Source: Moraxella sp. K1664 (GTDB lineage: Bacteria; Pseudomonadota; Gammaproteobacteria; Pseudomonadales; Moraxellaceae). Taken from it: a stretch of 64,000 nucleotides of DNA. The notes beneath the pieces were generated by a model. The model did no database searches. It was given only the letters and a program-made list of their open reading frames with translations, and had not been told where the DNA came from. Location: the NCBI RefSeq assembly GCF_039693965.1, contig NZ_CP155576.1, positions 1,550,001-1,614,000 on the forward strand, in the 5' to 3' direction. The position numbers and the translations under genes are program-made. Shown here in pieces: positions 9,014 through 19,455 of this stretch; the stretch's first letter is position 1, and every line of letters begins with the position of its first letter.

Positions 9014-9056
9014 TGGCTGATTTGTCATTTGTCATCAACCTAATCAATCTATCCGT

Positions 9057-10103
9057 ATGCCCATGAAATCATCTGCTCATCGCCTAACCCACCCACTGAC
9101 TCATCCCATAAAGAACAAGCTCAATGAGTTCTTTGCCAGACGCTCACCACGCAAAGACGTGGTGTCGCTCGGACTGCGTAATGTCTATATTTTTTTTAGC
9201 CGTCAAGGACTGCTGTTTGCCTTGCTACTCATCGCCACTTTTGTGACGGGGGTCAATTATGGTAATAACTTGGTACTGGGGCTGTGCTTTTACCTGTTCG
9301 GCATTTGGCTCGTGACCGTGTTTTATACCTTTGTGCAGGTGGCGAGCATTGATGTGCGGTTTGTTGAGTCCAGCCTGTCTGAGACAGGGTCGATAGGTTA
9401 TGTGACTTTGGAGCTGTCCACCAGAAGTGGTAAGGCATCACGGCAGATAGAAGCGGTGTTTGATGATAAGCATGAGATTGTCCAAAAAATGCTCTCAGGG
9501 CAAGCACGAGAAGACTTTATGAATGCTCGCACCATCATCACGCCAACGCTGGGCAAATCGGTACTGGTCAGATTACCCGTCTATACGCCCACTCGGGGGG
9601 TCATGACCTTGCCCCGTCTGGTCATCAGCAGTCGTTATCCGCTCGGGGTCATGCGTGCGTGGGCGTATGTGCATTTGGCAAGTCCGATGTTTGTACATCC
9701 TAAGCCTATCCCCTTTGATTGGCAAAATGACAAGCGAGCGGTGGCAAGCGAGAGTGATGAGCGAAGTGCCATTAGTGTGGCAGGGCAAAGCGACTTTGAG
9801 ATGTTGGATGAATACCAAGAAGGCGAGAGTCTGGCACGGGTGTCATGGTCGCACGTGGCACGGGGGGCAGGCATGCTTACCAAGCACTTTGGCGACTCGC
9901 TTGGGCGTGAGTGGTGCTTAGATTATGATGACATGCCATCAGGCTCGCATGAGATGCGTCTTAGTGAGCTGACCCATGCAGTGCAAGCCATCGCCACACA
10001 GGGCATGCCCTTTATGCTTGTGCTACCGAGTGGGGCAGGCAAGATAGGCGTGGGCGATGAGTTTGTCCGTCAATGCTTGCTAAGACTTGCCAAAGAGCCT
10101 TGA
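9057..10103 (+). CDS. DUF58 domain membrane protein
   Basis: This 348-residue protein has two predicted membrane helices near residues 45-85 (GLLFALLLIATFVTGV and LVLGLCFYLFGIWLVTVF). A DUF58 domain follows in the C-terminal half, with the conserved DEYQEGESLARVSWSHVAR motif near residues 250-268. DUF58 proteins are usually encoded beside MoxR and transglutaminase-like membrane proteins and are thought to work with them at the envelope. The start is 43 bases after the moxR stop. It lacks an adjacent VWA gene. Confidence 0.88.
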   Translation: MPMKSSAHRLTHPLTHPIKNKLNEFFARRSPRKDVVSLGLRNVYIFFSRQGLLFALLLIATFVTGVNYGNNLVLGLCFYLFGIWLVTVFYTFVQVASIDVRFVESSLSETGSIGYVTLELSTRSGKASRQIEAVFDDKHEIVQKMLSGQAREDFMNARTIITPTLGKSVLVRLPVYTPTRGVMTLPRLVISSRYPLGVMRAWAYVHLASPMFVHPKPIPFDWQNDKRAVASESDERSAISVAGQSDFEMLDEYQEGESLARVSWSHVARGAGMLTKHFGDSLGREWCLDYDDMPSGSHEMRLSELTHAVQAIATQGMPFMLVLPSGAGKIGVGDEFVRQCLLRLAKEP

Positions 10104-10435
10104 TGGGTTTTTGGCTGTTTATATTATCCATTTTAAAACCGTTTTAAAATCATTTAAAAAGTATTTTAAATTATTCTATTTATAAACAAGGGTTTGGTTT
10201 GATGGATTGATGATACACCTAACAAACTTGATATTTACCACAGGCTTTGTAGGGACTGGCTCCGCACGTCCTTTGATAACACACCAATTTTTATAGGCGT
10301 GTACAGCACGCCCCTACACCCAAACATCATTACGTTTGTGGTAATTTTAAAGTTTCTTGGATGTAAACAAAAAGGTTAGTATCTGCCTAATTTTACCAAA
10401 TCATCTATCAAGCAAAACCACACGACACAGACACC
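10104..10435. other. gap inside the moxR operon, occupied by a dispersed repeat
   Basis: This 332-base gap separates genes that are normally contiguous. About 154 bases of it are repeat family C (see 10212-10365). Short AT-rich sequence flanks it on each side and no ORF is supported. Confidence 0.6.
10212..10365. repeat. dispersed repeat family C, copy 1
   Basis: This segment matches the reverse complement of 44779-44925 over nearly its whole length. Shared blocks are GATACACC, AACTTGATATTTACCACAGG, TTTGTAGGG, AGGCGTG-ACAGCA-GCCCCTACA and TTTTAAAGTTTCTTGG. Inside are two GC-rich palindromic stems of the short REP type. It does not code. The two copies are inverted relative to each other. Confidence 0.75.
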
Positions 10436-12535
10436 ATGAACAGCACTTTTCACGATTTTGGTCAAGGTAGAAAAACCCTAACCACAAGCCCCCAAAAATT
10501 TTGGCAAAAAATCCTTGCCCTGCCTGCCTATCACTGGCTACTGCTTGCCATGGCGTCGCTTGTGTTGCCCCATGCGATGGGCATTCCTGCGTGGCTACTG
10601 GTCGCACTCATCATCAGTGTCATCATGCAAAAACCCAGTATCAAGGCACGCCTATACCGCCTAAGTGGTGGGCGACTACGCCGTATCTATCAAGTGGTAC
10701 AGGTGCTACTATTTTTGGGTGGTACAGTGGCGATTTGGGTGAGCTTTGGGCAGGCGTTTGGCGTGGATGTGGCGGTCAGCTTTTTGGTGCTGTGCTTTGT
10801 GGCAAAGGCGTGGGAGCTCTATGAGAAGCGGGACGCTTATGTGGCGTTAAACCTTGCGTTATTTACACTGGCGTCGGCTTTTTTGATACGACAGGATTTG
10901 AGTGTGGCGATGGTGGGACTGCCGACACTCATGATGATATTGGTGGGCTTTATCGCCATTAGTGATGATGACAATGCCGATGGCTCGGGGCGACTGCGTG
11001 CGTTAGGCATGATAACCCTGCCTGCCATCCCCTTGCTTGTGGTGCTGTTTTTGTTCTTCCCCCGTCTGCCCCCGATGTGGTCACTGCCGATGGCGGGCAA
11101 ATCAGCGACGACGGGCGTTTCGGACAGTATGTCACCAGGGGATTTTTCTAATCTGAGTCAATCGACCGAACTGGCGTTTCGTGCTGAGTTTGATGGACAA
11201 ATGCCGAACCGCCATGAGATGTATTGGCGTGGATTGGTGTTTAGTGATTTTGATGGGGTGACGTGGCGACAAAGTGAGTTTTCGCCCCATTTTTGGCCAT
11301 CACGAGATGGCGATACGCCCCCAGCATGGGCGATGAGTGCGTATCAAGGCATGGAACATCATTATCAGGTCATCTTAGAGCCGACCGAGCAAAACTGGCT
11401 GTTTGCTCTAGATTATCCACGTTTGCACCCTGAGCGTGGCATGGGCATGACGGGCGATTTTACCCTGCGTCATTATTACCCGATTAGCACCCAAAAACGC
11501 TATCGTGCCAGTTATTTTAGTCAGCCCAAGGTGGATATTGAACTCACTGATATCCAAAAACACATTAATCTGCGTCTGCCAAAAGACGGTAATGAGCAGG
11601 CTCGTGCCTTTGCCAGAGAGCTCTACGCCCAGACTGGCGACCCTGTCCGCTATGCACAAGCGGTGCAAAACTTCATCACCACGGGCGGATTTAGTTACAC
11701 GCTCTCGCCCCCTGTGTTGCGAGATGACCGCATTGATGAGTTTTTGTTTGGGACAAAGGCGGGGTTTTGTGAGCATTATGCATCCAGTTTTACCTTTTTA
11801 ATGCGTTCGGCAGGCATTCCTGCTCGGGTGGTGGCAGGCTATCAAGGCGGTGAGCTTGGGCGTGATGGGCAAAGCTGGGAAGTGCGTCAGATGGACGCAC
11901 ATGCATGGACGGAAGTGTGGTTTGATGGACAAGGCTGGGTGCGTATTGACCCGACCGCCTTTGTCTCGCCTGACCGTGTGGAGCAGGGCATGAATGCAGT
12001 CACTGACGCTGGCGGTGCGTCCATGTTTGGCGATGGTGTGGCAGGGCAATGGAGTTATCAGCAGTTTAAGATGTTACAGACATTGAGACGTTACTCTGAC
12101 CAGATGGGCTATTATTGGCAAAAAAACGTGGTCGGCTATGACCAAGATGAGCAAAAAGATTCGCTCTTTAAATGGTTTAATATCACAAGTTTTGCTCAGC
12201 AGTTTTGGACATTGGTCGGGGGCGTGGGAGTGCTTGCTGTCTTATTTGTGGGCGTGATGATGTACCGACGTAGACGGCAGTATCATGGGCTAGACGTGCC
12301 ACTTGTGAAGCTCTCGGCAGGGCTTGCCAAACAGGATAAGACATGGGGTAAGGGGGCGAGCGAGCCTTATCTGACTTGGCTTGACCGTCTAAAAACGCCA
12401 AATAATGCGGAAGATATTGATGAATTAAAGAGCTTGTATCGCAAACACCGCTATGGGCGAGACGGACGGGTGGACAAGGCGGTGGTCGGTCAGATGATGA
12501 GTATCGTCAAGCGGTTGGTGGGGCGTGCTAGATGA
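10436..12535 (+). CDS. TgpA-like transglutaminase membrane protein (DUF3488-transglutaminase-DUF4129)
   Basis: This 699-residue inner-membrane protein has five or six predicted helices in residues about 28-215 (DUF3488/TgpA N-terminal domain) and a large periplasmic part. The transglutaminase triad is visible: Cys in KAGFCEHYASS (about 445), His in DAHAWTEVW (about 487) and Asp in RIDPTAF (about 503). One more helix follows (FWTLVGGVGVLAVLFVGVMM, about 586-605), then a cytoplasmic tail. In Pseudomonas TgpA is an essential periplasmic-facing protein. It belongs to the moxR/DUF58 set, but is separated here by a repeat, so it may have its own promoter. Confidence 0.9.
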   Translation: MNSTFHDFGQGRKTLTTSPQKFWQKILALPAYHWLLLAMASLVLPHAMGIPAWLLVALIISVIMQKPSIKARLYRLSGGRLRRIYQVVQVLLFLGGTVAIWVSFGQAFGVDVAVSFLVLCFVAKAWELYEKRDAYVALNLALFTLASAFLIRQDLSVAMVGLPTLMMILVGFIAISDDDNADGSGRLRALGMITLPAIPLLVVLFLFFPRLPPMWSLPMAGKSATTGVSDSMSPGDFSNLSQSTELAFRAEFDGQMPNRHEMYWRGLVFSDFDGVTWRQSEFSPHFWPSRDGDTPPAWAMSAYQGMEHHYQVILEPTEQNWLFALDYPRLHPERGMGMTGDFTLRHYYPISTQKRYRASYFSQPKVDIELTDIQKHINLRLPKDGNEQARAFARELYAQTGDPVRYAQAVQNFITTGGFSYTLSPPVLRDDRIDEFLFGTKAGFCEHYASSFTFLMRSAGIPARVVAGYQGGELGRDGQSWEVRQMDAHAWTEVWFDGQGWVRIDPTAFVSPDRVEQGMNAVTDAGGASMFGDGVAGQWSYQQFKMLQTLRRYSDQMGYYWQKNVVGYDQDEQKDSLFKWFNITSFAQQFWTLVGGVGVLAVLFVGVMMYRRRRQYHGLDVPLVKLSAGLAKQDKTWGKGASEPYLTWLDRLKTPNNAEDIDELKSLYRKHRYGRDGRVDKAVVGQMMSIVKRLVGRAR

Positions 12536-12623
12536 GCGTGGTTAGGATTGGGGTTTTTTGTGGGTTTTGATTGTGTTACAATGACTTATCTTTCAAAAAT
12601 TATCTTTTAAAAAAGGAAAACTC

Positions 12624-12860
12624 ATGATAACCCTAGACTTACCCCCACAAGTAGAGACGCAACTTGTACAAATTGCCAAGCAACAAAATATGTCAGCAAG
12701 TGATTATCTTGTGTCAATAGCAGAAAAGTTGGTTGCTGGGCAACAAGGCAAAGACCTTGATGAGATGTATGAGTTTCTTGGACTAAGTCCATTTACCACA
12801 GGCACACATACAATTACCGATGAATACATCAATGAACTAAGGGAAGAACATGGTATCTAA
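12624..12860 (+). CDS. VapB-like antitoxin, probable
   Basis: This 78-residue protein begins MITLDLPPQVETQLVQIAKQ and continues with an MSASDYLVSIAEKL helix, a ribbon-helix-helix-like start followed by a helical, acidic tail. The tail ([13 protein letters not shown]) would be the toxin-binding segment. AAAAAAGGAAAA precedes the ATG. The gene overlaps the PIN-domain gene by 11 bases, the usual arrangement of translationally coupled antitoxin-toxin pairs. Binding to its own promoter is expected for the family but no operator is evident. Confidence 0.75.
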   Translation: MITLDLPPQVETQLVQIAKQQNMSASDYLVSIAEKLVAGQQGKDLDEMYEFLGLSPFTTGTHTITDEYINELREEHGI

Positions 12861-13299
12861 AATTGCCTTGCTTGATGTCAATGTATTGATTGCCTTGTTG
12901 GATAACAAACATAAGTATCATACACTTGCGACAAGTTGGTTATTTGAATGGTTGATTGCAGGGAATCGCTGGGCGAGTTGTCCGATTACGCAAAATGGCT
13001 GTATGCGGATTTTATCATTGCCTAGCTATGAAAATGGCTTTAAAATCTTAGATACCAAAGAAAAGCTAACAACTTTTATTAACAAAAGTCATCATGTCTT
13101 TATCCCTGATAACATCAGCCTATTACAAGATGAGCTTATCAACTGGCAACACATTCAAGGCTCAAAGCAATTAACCGATGCTTATCTGTTAGCTCTTGCC
13201 AAATACAACCACGCTGTTTTTGTATCGCTTGATAACCGCATTGCCACGCATACCGCTGTCAGTATTGGTGAGCAGGATTTTATCAGTTTGCTCAATTAA
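12850..13299 (+). CDS. VapC-like PIN-domain toxin
   Basis: This 149-residue PIN-domain protein is a probable RNase toxin. It shows the first acidic residue in [12 protein letters not shown] (residues 7-18), a Q-NGCMRILS helix near 50, and acidic Asp residues in [11 protein letters not shown] (about 110) and VSLDNRI (about 127). All are expected for Mg-dependent PIN nucleases of the VapC group. ATG 12850 lies within the antitoxin's end. The pair sits as a small cassette between tgpA and gor and could have been acquired horizontally, although its composition is only slightly more AT-rich than its neighbours. Confidence 0.85.
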   Translation: MVSKIALLDVNVLIALLDNKHKYHTLATSWLFEWLIAGNRWASCPITQNGCMRILSLPSYENGFKILDTKEKLTTFINKSHHVFIPDNISLLQDELINWQHIQGSKQLTDAYLLALAKYNHAVFVSLDNRIATHTAVSIGEQDFISLLN

Positions 13300-13405
13300 A
13301 AAACCATCTATCAATAATCAAAAAATTTTATCAAACATTTTCCTAAAGCCCATAAATCGTCCCCATTATATTGATACATTACTCAACCTTTTTTGGAGAA
13401 AACTT

Positions 13406-14767
13406 ATGACCAGACATTTTGATTATATTACCATCGGTGGCGGTAGTGGCGGTATTGGTTCTGCCAACCGTGCTGCCATGTATGGTAAAAAAGTTGCGGT
13501 GATTGAAGCTAAGCACGTTGGCGGAACGTGCGTCAACGCAGGTTGTGTACCCAAAAAAGTGCTGTGGTACGGGGCGAACATGGCAACCGCCATTCATAAC
13601 TATGCCCCTGACTATGGTTTTGAGCTTGATGTCAAAAACTTTGATTTTGGCAAACTCGTCGAAAATCGCACCGCCTACATCAGTCGCATTCATCAATCTT
13701 ATAAAAACACCTTTGAAAAAAATGGTGTAACACTCATCAACGGCTTTGCCAAGTTTCTTGACAAAAATTCGGTAGAAGTGAGTTTTGATAATGGCGAGAC
13801 CGAGACCATTACCGCCGACCATATTTTGATTGCCACAGGCGGTCGTCCGCACCGTCCAAAAATTGAGGGGGCGGAGTATGGCATTGATTCGGACGGCTTT
13901 TTTGATTTGACCGAACTGCCAAAATCGGTGGCGATTGTGGGCGGTGGCTACATTGGCGTTGAGATTGCAGGTGTGATGAATGCCTTGGGCGTGGATACGC
14001 ATTTGTGCGTGCGTAGCGGTATTTTAAAGAGTTTTGATAAAGATATCGTGGACGTGCTAACCGATGTCATGGTCAAAGACGGCGTTACGTTCCATACGGG
14101 CGTAAACCCTGTTAAGATTGAAAAAAATGACGGCTTGACGGTGTATTTTGACAATGGCGAAACCCTAAATGTAGAATGCCTGATTTGGGCGACAGGGCGT
14201 GTGCCAGCGACTGATGTCATTGACTTACACAAAACAGGCGTGGCAACCAACGAAAAGGGTCAAATCATCGTGGATAAATTCCAAAACACCACGGTGGACG
14301 GCATTTATGCGGTGGGCGACATCATCGAAAACGGCATTGAGCTGACCCCTGTGGCGGTGGCAGCAGGTCGCAGACTCTCTGAGCGACTGTTTAACAACAA
14401 ACCCGATGAACACCTAGATTATAGCAATGTCGCCACGGTGGTGTTTAGTCATCCGCCCATTGGTACGGTCGGCATGAGCGAAAAAGACGCCATTGATGAG
14501 TTCGGGGCGGACAAGGTCAAGGTCTATAAATCCAACTTCACGCCCATGTACTCTGCCATTACCGCTCATCGTGAGCCGTGTCGCATGAAACTTGTGTGTG
14601 TGGGCGATGATGAAAAAGTGGTCGGCTTGCATGGTGTGGGCTTTGGTGTGGATGAGATGATTCAGGGCTTTGCCGTTGCCATAAAAATGGGGGCAACCAA
14701 GCGTGATTTTGACAACACCATTGCCATTCATCCCACAGGCAGCGAAGAGTTTGTTACGATGAGATAA
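13406..14767 (+). CDS. gor: glutathione-disulfide reductase
   Basis: This NADPH-dependent flavoenzyme reduces oxidised glutathione. The frame is open from 13196 inside vapC, but ATG 13406 has GGAG 8-11 bases upstream and begins at the FAD-binding strand, giving 453 residues, close to E. coli Gor. Visible features are [14 protein letters not shown] (FAD), the redox pair [13 protein letters not shown] (about residues 40-52), the NADP Rossmann motif [12 protein letters not shown] (about 172-183), AVGDI, and the C-terminal catalytic HPTGSEEF. It ends before two strong terminators that also serve trxB from the other strand. Confidence 0.95.
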   Translation: MTRHFDYITIGGGSGGIGSANRAAMYGKKVAVIEAKHVGGTCVNAGCVPKKVLWYGANMATAIHNYAPDYGFELDVKNFDFGKLVENRTAYISRIHQSYKNTFEKNGVTLINGFAKFLDKNSVEVSFDNGETETITADHILIATGGRPHRPKIEGAEYGIDSDGFFDLTELPKSVAIVGGGYIGVEIAGVMNALGVDTHLCVRSGILKSFDKDIVDVLTDVMVKDGVTFHTGVNPVKIEKNDGLTVYFDNGETLNVECLIWATGRVPATDVIDLHKTGVATNEKGQIIVDKFQNTTVDGIYAVGDIIENGIELTPVAVAAGRRLSERLFNNKPDEHLDYSNVATVVFSHPPIGTVGMSEKDAIDEFGADKVKVYKSNFTPMYSAITAHREPCRMKLVCVGDDEKVVGLHGVGFGVDEMIQGFAVAIKMGATKRDFDNTIAIHPTGSEEFVTMR

Positions 14768-14827
14768 ATACCTGTTTTATAAGCAAAAATGGTATTTTTA
14801 AAATCCTTTTAAAATTTGGACGTGTAG

Positions 14828-14846
14828 GGGCGAATCACATTCGCCC
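14828..14846. repeat. short GC palindrome (REP-type)
   Basis: GGGCGAAT, three bases, ATTCGCCC, preceded by GTAG. It is a member of the same dispersed palindrome type as 15-33. Confidence 0.6.
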
Positions 14847-14880
14847 TTATAAAACGCATTTAATGTAGGTTTTTAACCAT

Positions 14881-14914
14881 AAAAAGACAAATTGCCTAGG
14901 CGGTTTGTCTTTTT
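14881..14914. terminator. bidirectional terminator after gor
   Basis: A perfect 11-bp stem AAAAAGACAAA / TTTGTCTTTTT with a 12-base loop. A- and T-runs on the two sides allow use from either strand. Confidence 0.85.
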
Positions 14915-14941
14915 GTCATTTAAGTTAAGGTTGCCATCAAC

Positions 14942-14988
14942 AGACAAAAAGCCCATTTAGAAAACAATTCTAAATGGGCTTTTTGTCT
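14942..14988. terminator. bidirectional terminator between gor and trxB
   Basis: A perfect 21-bp inverted repeat (AGACAAAAAGCCCATTTAGAA and its complement) encloses a 5-base loop. It ends 27 bases from the trxB stop and is the most perfect hairpin of the window. Confidence 0.92.
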
Positions 14989-15014
14989 AAATCAGCGGTT
15001 TATCTTAGATAAAA

Positions 15015-16286
<1,272 letters not shown>

Positions 16287-16955
16287 TTAAACAAAGTCAG
16301 GCACGCCACTATGAAAGCGTAACTCCCCATCAGGGCTGTCTATCAGCTCGGCTTCCACCGCTCGGAAAAACGCCACTCGCTCATCTATCGGTTCATCTGA
16401 CACCGACTGGGCGAGGGCAAGGTAGTCTTCATAATGACGACTTTCGGATTTAAGCAGGTATTTATAATACTTTGATAGCTTTTCATCATTGATGACATCC
16501 GCCAATGCTGAGAATCGTTCACATGAGCGAGCCTCGATGAACGCCCCGATAATCAACACGTCTATCATGCCCGCAGGCTCCCACGTGCGTTTGTGCTTTA
16601 ATAGTCCCTTGGCGTATCGCCCTGCAGGCAGGTGCGACCATGCAATGCCACGCTCTTTCATGAGTTCTAGCACTTGCTCATAGTGAAGCATCTCTTCACG
16701 CACCAGCTGGGCAAGTTTTTCTTGCAAATCCCTGTGAAACTCATAACGAAAAATCAAATTCATCGCCGTCCCTGCCGCCTTTTTCTCGCAGTTGGCGTGG
16801 TCTTGCATGAGCAGGGGGAGATTATCTTTGGCGACGGCAAGCCATTTATCGCTGGTTTTTGCCCCCAAAAACGCATGAATGTGGCTAATGTCGGTTTTGG
16901 CTTTGGCACGGCTTGCGATGGCGTGCAGGCCATCTTCGGGCAGTATGTCGGTCAT
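16287..16955 (-). CDS. miaE: tRNA-(ms2io6A)-hydroxylase
   Basis: MiaE is a non-haem di-iron monooxygenase that hydroxylates the isopentenyl group of ms2i6A37 in tRNA. The 222-residue protein is helical and shows the ferritin-like iron ligands: Glu/His in REEMLHYEQVLELM (residues about 87-100), EARSCERFSAL (about 137) and ESRHYEDYLALA (about 169). Length and motifs fit the Pseudomonas/Salmonella family. It is a single gene. ATG 16955 is used. Confidence 0.9.
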   Translation of the reverse strand: MTDILPEDGLHAIASRAKAKTDISHIHAFLGAKTSDKWLAVAKDNLPLLMQDHANCEKKAAGTAMNLIFRYEFHRDLQEKLAQLVREEMLHYEQVLELMKERGIAWSHLPAGRYAKGLLKHKRTWEPAGMIDVLIIGAFIEARSCERFSALADVINDEKLSKYYKYLLKSESRHYEDYLALAQSVSDEPIDERVAFFRAVEAELIDSPDGELRFHSGVPDFV

Positions 16956-17603
16956 GGCATCTTAATAAATCAAAAAGCAGTGGCTATTTTATCATGATTT
17001 TATCAAGCTGGCGATAATATGATGTGGGGATTTTTACCCAAAAAAACAGCGATTTGATAATATTGATATTATTTATTGGCATCATCTGTTTGGCGGTCTA
17101 CTCAGTCATTTTGCCGTATAAATTGTTTATTTTTTATACTTATCTCATGTTTATCTCACGCCTAAAATGATGACGAAATACAGTCATCCAAAAGAAGTCG
17201 GTTAAATTTATAAGTATAATTAAAAATCACTCTCAATGTTTACAAAATTTTTGGAAAACAGAAACATTTTAAGTTATTGATAAATATATATATTTTGAAA
17301 AAATATAAAAAAAGTGTGAATTTTTGTGATAAAAAGTGTTGCAAAATATGACAAAATTGGTATTCTATACACACGGTATGGGATTGATGACCGTTTTTGT
17401 CTATTGTGTTAAACTTATGCAGGATTTGATACATGATTATCAAAAAATGTAAAAGTTGTCATGAGTATGTCATAAAACTGTGATGAAATACCCATATTGG
17501 CAATAACTTAAAACCGTGATAAGTCGTGAAGTGATTGACAGCTTATCACACTGGGTGCAAGCGTACAGCAGCCCCATCACTAAAAATGTCAGTGGAGAAA
17601 CCC
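16956..17603. other. long AT-rich regulatory region upstream of the porin gene
   Basis: About 650 bases with no supported gene. The only ORF (17240-17443, minus) is low-complexity Phe/Ile/Lys and is rejected. An 8-base perfect inverted repeat, GTGATAAG (17516-17523) and CTTATCAC (17542-17549), brackets a TTGACA at 17535-17540 shortly before the porin ATG and could be a leader hairpin or operator. The high AT content is usual upstream of highly expressed porin genes. Confidence 0.45.
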
Positions 17604-18605
17604 ATGAAAAAACTACTTTTAGCGTCAGCTGTTGCTGCTCTGTCTATCACAGCTGCTAATGCTGCCCCACAAGTTTACGGTAAAGCGTTTTTAACTCTTG
17701 ATGTGCAAGATGGCAACAGTAATAGTGCATCACAAGACTCTCGCACCCAACTAAACTCTAATGCATCACGCATTGGTTTTAAAGGTTCAGAAGCCCTAAC
17801 AGCAAATACTGACCTTGTTTATCAACTAGAATACCGTGTTGAAGTTGATGATGATACTCGTACCTTCGAAGCTCGTGATAGCTATCTAGGTCTGTCTAAC
17901 AAGCAATATGGCACCCTACTTGCTGGTCGCCTAACAGCGATTGATGGCATGGTTGACTATGCTACTGTTGCCCAAGGTGGCGTGATTGGTGGCGACAACG
18001 TATTGGCATCATTTGATGCCCCACGTGCTAACAACGCTTTTGCTTATGTATCACCTAACTATAATGGTGTTAATTTCTTAGGCATGTATGTTCTTGACGA
18101 AAATGACTCTCAAGATAGTCTAGCTCGTGATGCATGGGGTGTGGGTGCTCAGTTTGAGCCTGAAAATACTCCATATCGTGCGGGTGCTACCTATATCCAA
18201 TCAGGTAAGACAAAAGCTATTCGTGTAAGTGGTGCTTATGACCTAAGTCCTGCTACTACTGTAGCTGCCTTATACCAGAATACTCAATATAGCACTCTAC
18301 ATCAAGATGTTTTAGAAACTGGTTCTGAGAAAGAAAATGCATTTACTGTGTCTGCTGAACATAAGTTGGTTCAAACTCCATGGACTGCTTACGGTCAGCT
18401 AGATTTTGTTGATAATGCAGAAGGTTTTAAAGATGCTGAGGTTTTCCGTACTGTTGTTGGTAGCAAGTATGCCTTTAACCAAGCAACTACTGGTCATCTG
18501 TATGGTGCTTACCAACGTTCTGAAAATGTAAACCTAAGAGCAGATGCTGACGGTAATAAAGCTAACGCCTATGGCATTGGTGCAGGTCTAGAATACAAAT
18601 TCTAA
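17604..18605 (+). CDS. Gram-negative general porin
   Basis: This 333-residue outer-membrane beta-barrel precursor has a clear Sec signal (MKKLLLASAVAALSITAANA, cleavage before APQVYG). Typical porin features follow: NASRIGFKGSEAL, LVYQLEYRVEVDD, DSYLGLSNKQYGTLLAGRL, and a C-terminal strand ending in YKF with terminal Phe, as needed for Bam recognition. Porins form passive diffusion channels for small solutes. The frame opens at TTG 17535, but ATG 17604 has GGAG upstream and starts the signal peptide. It is flanked by a long regulatory region and a terminator. Codon use (GCT, GGT, CTA) suggests high expression. Confidence 0.93.
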   Translation: MKKLLLASAVAALSITAANAAPQVYGKAFLTLDVQDGNSNSASQDSRTQLNSNASRIGFKGSEALTANTDLVYQLEYRVEVDDDTRTFEARDSYLGLSNKQYGTLLAGRLTAIDGMVDYATVAQGGVIGGDNVLASFDAPRANNAFAYVSPNYNGVNFLGMYVLDENDSQDSLARDAWGVGAQFEPENTPYRAGATYIQSGKTKAIRVSGAYDLSPATTVAALYQNTQYSTLHQDVLETGSEKENAFTVSAEHKLVQTPWTAYGQLDFVDNAEGFKDAEVFRTVVGSKYAFNQATTGHLYGAYQRSENVNLRADADGNKANAYGIGAGLEYKF

Positions 18606-18622
18606 TTTGTATCACACTCTTA

Positions 18623-18650
18623 CAAAAACCCGCCTTATGGTGGGTTTTTG
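18623..18650. terminator. terminator after the porin gene
   Basis: A stem of AAAAACCCGCC / GGTGGGTTTTT with one G-T pair, loop TTAT and a T run, 18 bases after the porin stop. Confidence 0.9.
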
Positions 18651-18684
18651 CTGTTTTAGGTTTTTCATTTGCTAGCCGCTTTTT

Positions 18685-19455
18685 TTATCCACCCCTTAAC
18701 GTCAAGCTTCGCCCACCGTCCACCGCCAAAATCTGCCCTGTGATATAAGGAGCAGTTGCCAAAAACAGCACCGCTTGGGCGATGTCATTAGGCGTACCGA
18801 TTTTTTGTAAGGGAACGGAACTCACAAGTTTGTCTTTGGTGGTGTCGTTTAATTCGTTATTTTTATTATCTTCTGGAAAAATGTTCACACCAGGGGAGAC
18901 GCCATTGACCCGCACACTCGGGGCAAGCTCCAATGCCAAGGACTGCACCATGCCCAGATGTGCCGATTTTGCCATGTTATAAATGGGATAACCGACAAAG
19001 GGCTTATCTCGTGCGTGAATGTCAAGTAGGCTAATGATTGCCCCATGATTTGTGATAAGCTCATCTTTAAAAGCATGGCTTAAAAATAACGGAGCTTTGG
19101 CATTGGTCAAAAACAAATCGTCCCAGTCCGTTTGCCATTTAGCAAAATCATCATTCATATCACTGGGATAAAAACTTGACGCATTATGCACCAAAACATC
19201 AATCCGCCCAAATAAAGCTAAGGCATGATTTTTAAAATCCGTTAATGTATGTTTATCATTGATGGTATTTAAATCCGCTTGAATGATTTTGGCACTATTA
19301 TCACAAATGGCATTTAATTCATCTGCCAAATATTGAGCGTCCGTTTGGCTGTGATGATAATGGATAATAACGTTAAAGCCGTTACTGTGAAAGGCTTGGA
19401 CGATTGCCTTGCCAATGCGTTTTGCTCCGCCTGTGATGAGGGCGACTTTTTTCAT
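18685..19455 (-). CDS. short-chain dehydrogenase, pteridine-reductase / FolM-like
   Basis: This 256-residue SDR has the N-terminal NADP motif TGGAKRIGKAI (residues about 8-18), where the T-G-x-x-x-R-x-G form is typical of pteridine reductases and FolM rather than the classical TGxxxGxG. The VHNASSFYPS segment and the catalytic YNMAK (about 167) follow. The likely role is reduction of dihydromonapterin or another pterin. Its ATG overlaps the end of cca by 4 bases, so the pair is translationally coupled, an arrangement I recall from Moraxellaceae. The substrate is inferred. Confidence 0.85.
   Translation of the reverse strand: MKKVALITGGAKRIGKAIVQAFHSNGFNVIIHYHHSQTDAQYLADELNAICDNSAKIIQADLNTINDKHTLTDFKNHALALFGRIDVLVHNASSFYPSDMNDDFAKWQTDWDDLFLTNAKAPLFLSHAFKDELITNHGAIISLLDIHARDKPFVGYPIYNMAKSAHLGMVQSLALELAPSVRVNGVSPGVNIFPEDNKNNELNDTTKDKLVSSVPLQKIGTPNDIAQAVLFLATAPYITGQILAVDGGRSLTLRGG

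Noticed and set aside
17057-17080. Fur-box-like GATAATATTGATATTATTT upstream of the porin
   Set aside because: Only a partial match in an AT-rich stretch, and over 500 bases from the gene; not enough to claim iron control.
17240-17443. 67-residue minus-strand ORF upstream of the porin gene
   Set aside because: Low-complexity Phe/Ile/Lys composition, no ribosome-binding site and very AT-rich DNA; it looks like chance in an AT-rich regulatory region.
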